DNA from: Coprobacillus cateniformis
GTDB taxonomy: Bacteria; Bacillota_I; Bacilli_A; Erysipelotrichales; Coprobacillaceae
Length of the DNA: 64,000 bases
Assembly (NCBI RefSeq): GCF_009767585.1
Contig: NZ_WSNW01000001.1
Span: 3,184,041-3,248,040 of the forward strand
Direction of reading: 5' to 3'
Shown piece after piece: positions 6,705 through 13,495 of the stretch. Position 1 is the first letter of the stretch; the number at the start of each line of letters is the position of its first letter. The notes beneath the pieces were generated by a model. The model searched no databases. It was not told the DNA's origin and saw nothing but the letters and a program-made list of their open reading frames with translations. The position numbers and the translations under genes were made by a program.

Positions 6705-8186
6705 ATGGAATTTATAGATATGCTATCAAATAATTTGGCAGTTATTATTGGTGTTATTGTTGCTGTACTTATTCTCATAGTTATTGTTACAGGATATGTC
6801 AAAGCATCACCAGATACTGCTTATATTATTTCAGGGCTAAGAAAACAGCCAAAGGTTTTAATTGGAAAAGCAGGAGTGAAAATTCCTTTTTTGGAAAAGA
6901 AGGACGAATTGAATTTACAGTTAATTCCTATTGATGTGAAAACATCAAATGCTGTGCCAACTGCTGATTATATCAATATTAATGTTGATGCAGCAGTTAA
7001 TATCAAGATTAGTGATGATTCAGAAAGATTAAATCTCGCAGCTCAAAACTTTTTAAATAAACCAGTTGAATATATTGCTAATGTGGCAAGAGAAGTCTTA
7101 GAGGGGAATATGCGTGAAATTGTTGGCCGTATGAATCTAGAGGAGATGGTTTCTGATCGTCAAAAGTTTGCTGAATTGGTAAAGGAGAATGCTGAACCTG
7201 ATTTGGCAAAGATGGGTTTGGATATTGTTTCGTTTAATGTTCAGAATTTTGTTGATGGCAATGGTGTTATTGAAAATCTTGGGGTTGACAATATTGTAAA
7301 GATTCAAAAAAATGCGGCAATTTCTCGTGCTGTGAGTGAAAGAGATATTGCTCAGGCTCAAGCCAAAGCATCTCAAGAAGCGAATGATGCAAGAGTTGAT
7401 GCAGATACAAAGATTGCAGAGCGTAATAATGAGTTGGCTATTAAACAGGCTGAGTTAAAGAAAATTGCGGATGCTAAGCAGGCAGAAGCTGATGCTGCTT
7501 ATAAGATTCAAGAGGAACAATCTCGTAAGTCAATTGAAATTGCAACAGCTGATGCAAATATTATGAAACAAGAAAAAGAAATTGAATTGAGACGTAAAGA
7601 CGTTGAAGTTACAGAACAAGAACTTGATGCAAAAATCAAGAAGCAAGCTGAAGCAGAAAAATTTGCTGCTCAACAAAGAGCAGATGCTGAATTATATAAA
7701 CGTCAAAAAGAGGCAGAAGCACAATTGTTTGAAATGCAAAAAGATGCTGAAGCACAAAAGGCTCAAGCTGAAGCTATAAAATATCAAATGGAACAAGAAG
7801 CAGCTGGGATTCAAGCAAAAGGTGAAGCAGAGGCCAAAGCAATTGAAGCAAAAGGGATGGCAGAAGCAGAGGCTCTTAATAAGAAAGCTGATGCGATGAA
7901 AAAATACGGTGAGGCAGCCGTTATGGAAATGTATTTTAATATGTTGCCTAAAGCTGTTGAAGCTGCTGCTAAACCTCTTGAGAATGTTGATAAGATTACA
8001 ATGTATGGTGAAGGTAACAGTGCTAAACTTGTTTCTGATATTGTAACAACTGCAACTCAAGTGAGTGAAGGAATGAATGAGTCTATTGGTATTGATTTAA
8101 AGAGTTTGTTGGCAGGTTTTCTAGGTGGAAAAATCGCAACGAGTGATCATGATGATACTGATGACAAAAATGATAAAAGAAAATAA
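6705..8186 (+). CDS. floT: Flotillin-like SPFH-domain protein (FloT/YuaG type)
   Basis: A 493-residue membrane scaffold protein, close to the roughly 509 residues of Bacillus FloT. An N-terminal hydrophobic anchor (about residues 8-32) leads into KASPDTAYIISG and an SPFH/Band-7 domain (to about 210). A long Ala/Glu-rich coiled coil with many EA and AEA repeats follows (about 210-400), then a C-terminal region with a hydrophobic LLAGFLGG stretch. Flotillins organise functional membrane microdomains. The start at 6705 follows TGGAGGG with ideal spacing; an in-frame ATG at 6681 lacks one. No NfeD partner gene adjoins it. Confidence 0.93.
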   Translation: MEFIDMLSNNLAVIIGVIVAVLILIVIVTGYVKASPDTAYIISGLRKQPKVLIGKAGVKIPFLEKKDELNLQLIPIDVKTSNAVPTADYININVDAAVNIKISDDSERLNLAAQNFLNKPVEYIANVAREVLEGNMREIVGRMNLEEMVSDRQKFAELVKENAEPDLAKMGLDIVSFNVQNFVDGNGVIENLGVDNIVKIQKNAAISRAVSERDIAQAQAKASQEANDARVDADTKIAERNNELAIKQAELKKIADAKQAEADAAYKIQEEQSRKSIEIATADANIMKQEKEIELRRKDVEVTEQELDAKIKKQAEAEKFAAQQRADAELYKRQKEAEAQLFEMQKDAEAQKAQAEAIKYQMEQEAAGIQAKGEAEAKAIEAKGMAEAEALNKKADAMKKYGEAAVMEMYFNMLPKAVEAAAKPLENVDKITMYGEGNSAKLVSDIVTTATQVSEGMNESIGIDLKSLLAGFLGGKIATSDHDDTDDKNDKRK

Positions 8187-8193
8187 ATGAATG

Positions 8194-8226
8194 AGAACTG
8201 AAAATTTTCAGTTCTTTTCTTTTTTC
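8194..8226 (+). terminator. Terminator after flotillin
   Basis: Stem AGAACTGAAA/TTTCAGTTCT with a T-rich tail. Confidence 0.85.
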
Positions 8227-8264
8227 TCATGTTATAATAATCAAAAGATAAGAAGGAGAAAGAC

Positions 8265-9152
8265 ATGCAAACAATACCAGCCAAAACAATATTATCAAAA
8301 AATAAATATGCCAATGTATGGTTTGGAAATGACTATAATATGAATTTATATCGTGGCTGTCACCATGGGTGTATTTATTGTGATAGTCGAAGTGAATGTT
8401 ATCAAAACGATGAATTTGATATCGTCAAAAAGAAAGAGAAAGCTTTAGATATATTGAGTTTAGAATTGATGAAAAAAAGACAAAAGGGTGTTGTAGGAAT
8501 TGGAGCAATGAGTGATAGCTATAATCAATATGAAAAAAAAGAAGAAATAACAAGAGGAGCTCTCCAGTTAATTAGAGATTATCGTTTTGGTGTTTCTTTA
8601 GAAACAAAGAGTGATTTGGTTGTTAGAGATATTGATTTGTTTTTAGAAATTCAAAAATATAATGATGTCATTGTAAAGATGACAATTACGACATATGATG
8701 ATACTTTATCTAAAATTATTGAACCTCATGTTTGTGTATCATCAAAGCGTTTTGCAGCAATTAAAAAAATGAGCCAGGCTGGTCTCTTTACTGGTATTTT
8801 AATGGGTCCTGTTTTACCATTTATTAATGATACTGAAGACAATGTTATTCAAATGGTGAGATTGGCGCATCTTCATGAAGCTAAGTTTATTCATGCTTAT
8901 TTTGGGGTGACCTTGAGAGATCGACAAAGAGATTATTACTATGAAAAATTAGATGAATTTTTTCCTGGTCTTAAAGAAAAATATATGAAATATTATGGAA
9001 GTAGATATAACTGCAACTGTCTAAAAGCAAGCCATTTGTGGAGGGTTTTTCAAAGAGAGTGTAAGAAATATGGTTTATTATATAAAATGGATGATATTAT
9101 TAAAGCTTATAAGACACATCAACAAAAATTTGAGCAATTAACATTATTTTAA
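8265..9152 (+). CDS. SPL-family (Rv2578c-like) radical SAM protein
   Basis: A 295-residue radical S-adenosylmethionine enzyme. The 4Fe-4S cluster motif is CHHGCIYC (residues 33-40) in the context YRGCHHGCIYCDSR, followed by the GIGAMSDSYNQYEKK segment typical of the spore-photoproduct-lyase-like family. The fold matches proteins often labelled DNA repair photolyase, but true SplB function is not shown and the substrate is unknown. AAGGAGAAAG precedes the ATG. A paralogue of similar size lies at 25663-26520. The stop codon is 1 bp before the terminator palindrome interrupted by the IS. Confidence 0.85.
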   Translation: MQTIPAKTILSKNKYANVWFGNDYNMNLYRGCHHGCIYCDSRSECYQNDEFDIVKKKEKALDILSLELMKKRQKGVVGIGAMSDSYNQYEKKEEITRGALQLIRDYRFGVSLETKSDLVVRDIDLFLEIQKYNDVIVKMTITTYDDTLSKIIEPHVCVSSKRFAAIKKMSQAGLFTGILMGPVLPFINDTEDNVIQMVRLAHLHEAKFIHAYFGVTLRDRQRDYYYEKLDEFFPGLKEKYMKYYGSRYNCNCLKASHLWRVFQRECKKYGLLYKMDDIIKAYKTHQQKFEQLTLF

Positions 9153-9172
9153 AAGCATCCTTAAGGATGCTT
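9153..9172. repeat. Left copy of the 20-bp palindrome flanking the IS
   Basis: AAGCATCCTTAAGGATGCTT is a perfect palindrome found intact on both sides of the IS. Joined without the IS, it is followed by TTTT on both strands, the form of a bidirectional terminator between the convergent radical SAM and rpiR genes. Here the + strand T-run after the stem is cut to TT by the IS end. Confidence 0.85.
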
Positions 9173-9188
9173 CAGCCTGTTGACAAAG
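9173..9188 (+). repeat. Left terminal inverted repeat of the IS
   Basis: CAGCCTGTTGACAAAG, matching the right end with two mismatches at positions 4-5. Confidence 0.88.
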
Positions 9189-9202
9189 AAGGTCGACAGG
9201 CT
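9174..9202 (+). terminator. Hairpin at the left IS end, probable read-through blocker
   Basis: Arms AGCCTGTTGAC (9174-9184) and GTCGACAGGCT (9192-9202) pair with a single mismatch and are followed by TTTACTT. Placed just inside the left TIR, it could stop outside transcripts from reaching the transposase. Confidence 0.6.
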
Positions 9203-9240
9203 TTACTTAATATGATAGAATAAATAAGGCAGTAAGATGA

Positions 9241-9318
9241 CTACTCAACCTAAAACATGTGGCTCTTACTGTCTTTTATAATGGAAAAATGGTATAATAT
9301 GTATAGGTTGAGTAGGAG
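9241..9318 (+). promoter_or_regulatory. Transposase promoter and Shine-Dalgarno-sequestering stem
   Basis: A 12-bp perfect inverted repeat, CTACTCAACCTA (9241-9252) and TAGGTTGAGTAG (9304-9315), flanks the internal -10 TATAAT (9293-9298). The right arm overlaps the AGGAG ribosome binding site (9314-9318). RNA starting from the internal promoter, predicted near 9305, lacks the left arm. Read-through RNA would carry both arms and mask the ribosome site. The -35 is weak. Confidence 0.65.
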
Positions 9319-9327
9319 AAAATACAT

Positions 9328-10794
9328 ATGACAATGACAAGAAGAATAGGTAAACATGATAATATAATTTTAAATACAATAGAAGGTTTAGTACCACAAG
9401 ATCATGATGTAAGAAAGCTAGATTCCTGTATAGACTGGGATTTTATTTATCCCTTAGTAAAAGAACTATACAGCAATTTTGGCAGACCCAGCATTGATCC
9501 TGTGGTACTTTTTAAAATGGTTTTTATTAATATCACTTTTGGAATTCATTCGATGAGGAAAACATGTAGGGAGATACAAGTCAATTTAGCGTATCGATGG
9601 TTTTTGGGTATTTCTATGGATGAGGAAGTTCCTAATTATTCTACATGGAGTCAAAATTACATGAGAAGATATAGTGACAGCGATGTATTTGAACAGATAT
9701 TTGATGAAATATTAAGGCAGGCTATGGGATATGGATTTGTGGATATGGAAACAATTTTTGGGGATTCAACACATCAAAAAGCAAACGCAAACAAAAATAA
9801 GTGTTTAGATAAAGAAGTCGCAATAGTAAAAAAGGTGTATGAAGATGAGTTGTTAGATGAAATCAATAAAGATAGAGAAGCACATGGGAAAAAGCCATTG
9901 AAATCAAATGAGAAAGAAGAGTTCAATTTTGATGAAAAAAGTGGAGAACTGAAAAAAGATATAGAAACGAAGCATATTAAGGTTAGTAAAACCGATGGAG
10001 AAAGCGGATGCTTTGCCTATTCTCACCAAACATTCTGTGATAAGAATGGATTTGTGGTATTAAGTCTATGTGTGCCTGGAAATGTACATGATAGTGTATC
10101 TTTCTTTCCAGCATATCATTTATTAAATAAAAAGTATAAAGACCAAATCAAGAATCTATGTTTAGATGCAGGGTACATCACACCAGCAGTATGCAAGACA
10201 ATATTAGAACACAAGCAAAAAATGTATGCGCCATACAAAAGACCAATGACGAAGAAAGGTTTTTTTAAGAAATACGAATATGTATATGATGAAAGATATG
10301 ACTGTTACATATGTCCAAATATAAAGTTACTGGAATATAGCAATACGAATAAATTGGGTTATAAAGAATATAAATCAAATCCAAAAGAGTGTAAGGAATG
10401 CCCATTTTTAGAAAAATGTACACAATCAAAGAATTATCAAAAAGTGATTACACGCCATGTATGGGAAGAATATCGAGAAGAAGTCATGGATGAGATACGG
10501 CATACTCCAAAATGGAAAGAATTATATCCAAAGCGTAAGGAAAGTATAGAACGGGTATTTGGAGATTGTAAGGAGCAGCATAATTTAAGATATACAAGAT
10601 TGCGAGGAATAGAAAAAAATCAGCATCAAGCGCTGATGATTTTTGCATGTCATAATTTAAAAAGAATGGCAAGGTGGAGTTGGAAAACTTCATCAAATAC
10701 CATTCATAATTGGTTGAAAATGATGATTTCCCGCTTTGAAACACACAAAGAAAAGCGATACTCGTTTTGGAGTACCACTTTGTCAACAATCTGA
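9328..10794 (+). CDS. IS1182-family DDE transposase
   Basis: A 488-residue transposase. The N-terminal domain has GRPSIDPVVLFKM and the RWFLG motif characteristic of IS1182/IS5-related enzymes. DDE residues are visible in GDSTHQKANANK (first D), CLDAGYI (second D) and ESIERVFGDCKEQH (catalytic E). A C-rich segment (CPNIKL to KECPFLEKC) lies between the second D and the E. AGGAG precedes the ATG at 9328. The TGA stop overlaps the first base of the right flanking palindrome, so the host hairpin plus TTTT acts as its terminator. No frameshift is seen. Confidence 0.96.
   Translation: MTMTRRIGKHDNIILNTIEGLVPQDHDVRKLDSCIDWDFIYPLVKELYSNFGRPSIDPVVLFKMVFINITFGIHSMRKTCREIQVNLAYRWFLGISMDEEVPNYSTWSQNYMRRYSDSDVFEQIFDEILRQAMGYGFVDMETIFGDSTHQKANANKNKCLDKEVAIVKKVYEDELLDEINKDREAHGKKPLKSNEKEEFNFDEKSGELKKDIETKHIKVSKTDGESGCFAYSHQTFCDKNGFVVLSLCVPGNVHDSVSFFPAYHLLNKKYKDQIKNLCLDAGYITPAVCKTILEHKQKMYAPYKRPMTKKGFFKKYEYVYDERYDCYICPNIKLLEYSNTNKLGYKEYKSNPKECKECPFLEKCTQSKNYQKVITRHVWEEYREEVMDEIRHTPKWKELYPKRKESIERVFGDCKEQHNLRYTRLRGIEKNQHQALMIFACHNLKRMARWSWKTSSNTIHNWLKMMISRFETHKEKRYSFWSTTLSTI
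10778..10793 (-). repeat. Right terminal inverted repeat of the IS
   Basis: CTTTGTCAACAATCTG, the inverted counterpart of the left end (14/16). Confidence 0.88.
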
Positions 10795-10813
10795 AGCATC
10801 CTTAAGGATGCTT
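10794..10813. repeat. Right copy of the 20-bp palindrome flanking the IS
   Basis: Identical to 9153-9172. On the + strand it is followed by TT, completing a T-run that can terminate the transposase message. On the minus strand the rpiR transcript runs from this stem straight into the IS end, so its original U-tract is displaced. Confidence 0.85.
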
Positions 10814-11689
10814 TTAATCACTCACTGGACTTGATTGAGGATGACGAGAGTCATTCTTTTTATCATAGCCAACTTTATTTTGGATGTTTTGTTCATAATC
10901 TTTTTGAAAAAGACATGAAAAAATAACATTTAATAGATATTCCATAGAGATTTGTGAAGCAAATGGTGCAATCTTTGTAAATATTTTTTCACGAGAACCT
11001 ATATTTAAGATATAATCAGCGTAATGAGATAAACGATTATCGCCAATAGAAGTTAAAACAATAAGTGGTGTTTTCTTTTCTTTTAAAGTTTGAGCAATTT
11101 GAATCACTTCATTGGTTTCACCTGAATAAGAAATAATCATTCCAATTCTATCAGGGTTTGTATTATAGGACATGAAAATCTGTTCGCCATGTAATACTCT
11201 TAAATTCACATCTCTTGAAATTCTCATCATCTTATGTTGAAAGCTCATAGCAGCCAATAAAGAATTTCCCGAACCATAGATATCAATTGTTGGATAGTGA
11301 TATATTAAATCAACAATTTGATGAAGCTGATTAAAATCAATAAGTTTAACTGTATCAGCAATGACTTCTTGCGAAAGTGAAGCCAGCTTATGACAAATCA
11401 AAGGATGTGAGTCATCTTTTTGAAATGGGAAATTGACATCTATACGATCAGTGTGTTGTAAATCATATTGAAGTTCAGCAGAATATTTGATTTTAAAGTC
11501 ATTGTATCCTTCTAGACCAATTTTTTTGCATAGTCTTACTATTGTTGCTGGAGATGTATAAGTATGTTTAGCAAGTTCTTTAACGGACATACTTAAAACA
11601 GCTTCACCATGATTTAAAATATATTTTGCAATCTCTTTTTCAGATTCGGAAAACTCTAATTCAAATTCTAACTGTGTCATTATGCTCAT
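10814..11689 (-). CDS. MurR/RpiR-family sugar-phosphate-responsive regulator
   Basis: A 291-residue regulator. The N-terminal HTH_6 domain (about 1-75) shows FSESEKEIAKYILNH and YTSPATIVRLCKKIGLEGYNDFK. A SIS sugar-phosphate-binding domain (about 120-265) has IYGSGNSLLAA and ISYSGETNE. The start is taken as ATG 11689 after GGTGAT; a GTG at 11698 and an ATG at 11680 are alternatives. It is divergent from a GH1 gene and separated from it by ATGAAAC/GTTTCAT dyads. Control of beta-glucoside use by a phosphorylated sugar is therefore likely. The stop codon directly abuts the IS-flanking palindrome. Confidence 0.92.
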   Translation of the reverse strand: MSIMTQLEFELEFSESEKEIAKYILNHGEAVLSMSVKELAKHTYTSPATIVRLCKKIGLEGYNDFKIKYSAELQYDLQHTDRIDVNFPFQKDDSHPLICHKLASLSQEVIADTVKLIDFNQLHQIVDLIYHYPTIDIYGSGNSLLAAMSFQHKMMRISRDVNLRVLHGEQIFMSYNTNPDRIGMIISYSGETNEVIQIAQTLKEKKTPLIVLTSIGDNRLSHYADYILNIGSREKIFTKIAPFASQISMEYLLNVIFSCLFQKDYEQNIQNKVGYDKKNDSRHPQSSPVSD

Positions 11690-11713
11690 TTTTATCACCA
11701 GTATTAGTATATC

Positions 11714-11773
11714 ATGAAACGAAGTTTCATAAAAGTAAGATTTTATGAAATGTTTATGAAATTATTTTGAAAC
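11714..11773. promoter_or_regulatory. Operator cluster between rpiR and the first GH1 gene
   Basis: ATGAAAC-GAA-GTTTCAT (11714-11730) is a perfect 7-3-7 dyad. TTATGAAA repeats at 11743 and 11754 and TTTTGAAAC at 11765-11773 follow. The same ATGAAACGA and GTTTCATAAAA words recur upstream of the second GH1 gene at 20467-20505. Binding by the adjacent RpiR regulator is inferred. Confidence 0.6.
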
Positions 11774-11786
11774 AATTCAATATTTG

Positions 11787-11815
11787 TTTACCCTTATATC
11801 ATTTTCAAATATAAT
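11787..11815 (+). promoter_or_regulatory. Promoter of the first GH1 gene
   Basis: TTTACC (11787-11792), a 17-bp spacer and TATAAT (11810-11815), about 27 bp before the ATG at 11843. Confidence 0.65.
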
Positions 11816-11842
11816 AGGGGTGTAAATTAAGGAGGAATAACA

Positions 11843-13243
11843 ATGACAATAAAATTACCTAAAGATTTTTTCTTTGGTGCAGCAATGTCTGGACCACAAA
11901 CTGAAGGATCATGGAACGTTGGTGGAAGACTTCGTTCATATTGGGATATGTATTCTGATCAGGAAATCAATGCCTTCCATAATAATGTCGGTTCATATGT
12001 TGGAAATGATATGTATCATAAATATGAAGAGGATATTAAGTTATTAAAAAGTTTGAATTTTAAATCATTTAGAACATCTATGCAATGGACAAGATTATTA
12101 GATCAAGATGGCAATATTAATCCAGAAGGAGCTGCATGGTATCATAAATTAATTGATTGTGCGAATGAAAATGGGATTGATATTTATATGAATATGTATC
12201 ACTTTGATATGCCAGAGTACTTAATTAAGCGTGGTGGCTGGCAAAATAGGGAAGTAGTAGAAGCATATGCAAACTTTGTCAAAAAGGCAATGGAAGAGTT
12301 TGGTATGAAAGTGAAATACTGGTTTACTTTCAATGAACCAATTGTAGAACCAGAACAACAATTCTTACATGGAGCTTGGTACCCATATTTACATGACTTC
12401 AAACAATCTATCAATGTTCAATATGGAATTACATTGGCCCATTGTTTAGCAGTGATGAATTTTAGAAAACTTCAAGAAGAAGGAAAATTAATTGAAGGTG
12501 CCAAGATTGGTATGATTAATTGTTTTGCACCTCCTTATACAAAAGAAAATCCATCACCAGAAGATTTAGAAGCAGTCCGTATGACTGATGGATTGCATAA
12601 TCGCTGGTGGTTAGATGTTGTGGCGCATGGACATTTGCCTCAAGATGTATTGGATACTGTTGAAAATGACTGGAAAGTAGAAATTGATAGACGTCCTGGT
12701 GATGAAGCGATTTTAGCACAAGGAAAGGTCGACTGGTTAGGGTTTAACTATTATCAGCCAACAAGAGTCCAGGCACCAGATTCAAAATTTGATGAAAATG
12801 GTTTACCATGTATTGCAAAACCTTATATCTGGCCAGAAAGAAAAATGAATGTTCATCGTGGCTGGGAAATTTATCCAAAAGGAATTTATGATTTTGGAAT
12901 GAAAATCAAAACGGAATGTCCTGATTTGCCATTCTTTATTTCTGAAAATGGTATGGGTGTTGAAGGTGAAGAGAAGTTCATGGATGATAGTGGAACAATT
13001 CAAGATGATTATCGAATTGAGTTTGTGAGAGATCATTTGGAATGGATTGCTAAATCAATTGAAGATGGAGCCAACTGTTTAGGATACCATTATTGGGGAG
13101 CTATTGATAACTGGTCTTGGTGTAATGCTTTTAAGAATCGTTATGGATTTGTTAGAGTCTGTTTAGATGATGGATATAAACGTAAAGAAAAGAAATCTGC
13201 TTCATGGATTAGAGAAGTAGCAAGAACAAACGAATTTGAATAA
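11843..13243 (+). CDS. Glycoside hydrolase family 1, probable 6-phospho-beta-glucosidase
   Basis: A 466-residue cytoplasmic enzyme with the GH1 (beta/alpha)8 pattern. LPKDFFFGAAMSGPQTEG opens it, the acid/base is Glu165 in FTFNEP, and the nucleophile is Glu368 in FFISENGMG. Length is typical. In GH1 the loop near the C-terminus separates free-sugar from phosphosugar enzymes; here it reads WCNAFKNRYGF, so phosphosugar use is likely but not certain. AAGGAGGAATAAC precedes the ATG. It stands alone downstream of an RpiR-type operator, and no PTS permease is adjacent. Confidence 0.9.
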   Translation: MTIKLPKDFFFGAAMSGPQTEGSWNVGGRLRSYWDMYSDQEINAFHNNVGSYVGNDMYHKYEEDIKLLKSLNFKSFRTSMQWTRLLDQDGNINPEGAAWYHKLIDCANENGIDIYMNMYHFDMPEYLIKRGGWQNREVVEAYANFVKKAMEEFGMKVKYWFTFNEPIVEPEQQFLHGAWYPYLHDFKQSINVQYGITLAHCLAVMNFRKLQEEGKLIEGAKIGMINCFAPPYTKENPSPEDLEAVRMTDGLHNRWWLDVVAHGHLPQDVLDTVENDWKVEIDRRPGDEAILAQGKVDWLGFNYYQPTRVQAPDSKFDENGLPCIAKPYIWPERKMNVHRGWEIYPKGIYDFGMKIKTECPDLPFFISENGMGVEGEEKFMDDSGTIQDDYRIEFVRDHLEWIAKSIEDGANCLGYHYWGAIDNWSWCNAFKNRYGFVRVCLDDGYKRKEKKSASWIREVARTNEFE

Positions 13244-13282
13244 AGGTATTTAAACATAATATTTTAATAATGGATTATTTTA

Positions 13283-13312
13283 TTGACGTTGTTGTATATA
13301 TGTGCATATAAT
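13283..13312 (+). promoter_or_regulatory. Promoter of the c-di-GMP riboswitch/adhesin transcript
   Basis: TTGACG (13283-13288), an 18-bp spacer and TATAAT (13307-13312), immediately upstream of the aptamer. Confidence 0.7.
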
Positions 13313-13321
13313 AAATATGTA

Positions 13322-13402
13322 AATAGCAAGCCCATTGAAAAATGGAGTACGCAAAACTATAGGGTCTAAGCTTGTTGAAGTAGGATAGCCAGTTGCCAAT
13401 AT
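13322..13402 (+). promoter_or_regulatory. Cyclic di-GMP-I (GEMM) riboswitch aptamer
   Basis: Core GEMM features appear in the right order: stem CCATT-GAAA-AATGG with the conserved GAAA tetraloop, the ACGCAAA junction directly after it, GGGTCTAAG in the second arm, and GATAGCCAGTTGCC at the 3' side that contains the tetraloop receptor. An intrinsic terminator follows 30 nt downstream, ahead of a secreted surface protein. Both the structure and the target type fit the class. Confidence 0.88.
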
Positions 13403-13430
13403 GATAATGTTGATATACCTGTAGTCAATT

Positions 13431-13470
13431 ACGCATTCTATTTTTCGTGTGGAAATAGTTTGCGTTTTTA
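13431..13470 (+). terminator. Riboswitch expression-platform terminator
   Basis: ACGCA..CTATTT pairs with AAATAG..TGCGT across a mismatched TT, followed by a T-run. It lies between the aptamer and the adhesin start codon, so ligand binding probably controls read-through. Confidence 0.75.
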
Positions 13471-13495
13471 TATTATGACAAAGGGAGAGAATGTA

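Larger units (their letters stand above)
9173..10793 (+). mobile_element. Complete IS1182-family insertion sequence
   Basis: A 1621-bp element with 16-bp terminal inverted repeats, CAGCCTGTTGACAAAG at the left and the complement of CAGATTGTTGACAAAG at the right (14 of 16 identical). It encodes one intact DDE transposase. It is flanked by direct copies of a 20-bp palindrome. Intact TIRs and an uninterrupted transposase suggest recent insertion and possible activity. Confidence 0.9.

Noticed and set aside
7692..8060. Long open frame antisense to the flotillin coiled-coil region
   Set aside because: It mirrors the Ala/Glu repeat codons of floT, has no ribosome site and gives a Phe/Cys/His-rich, protein-unlike sequence.
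10484..10789. Antisense open frame inside the transposase gene
   Set aside because: No ribosome binding site; composition reflects the reverse of the transposase. Not a separate gene.
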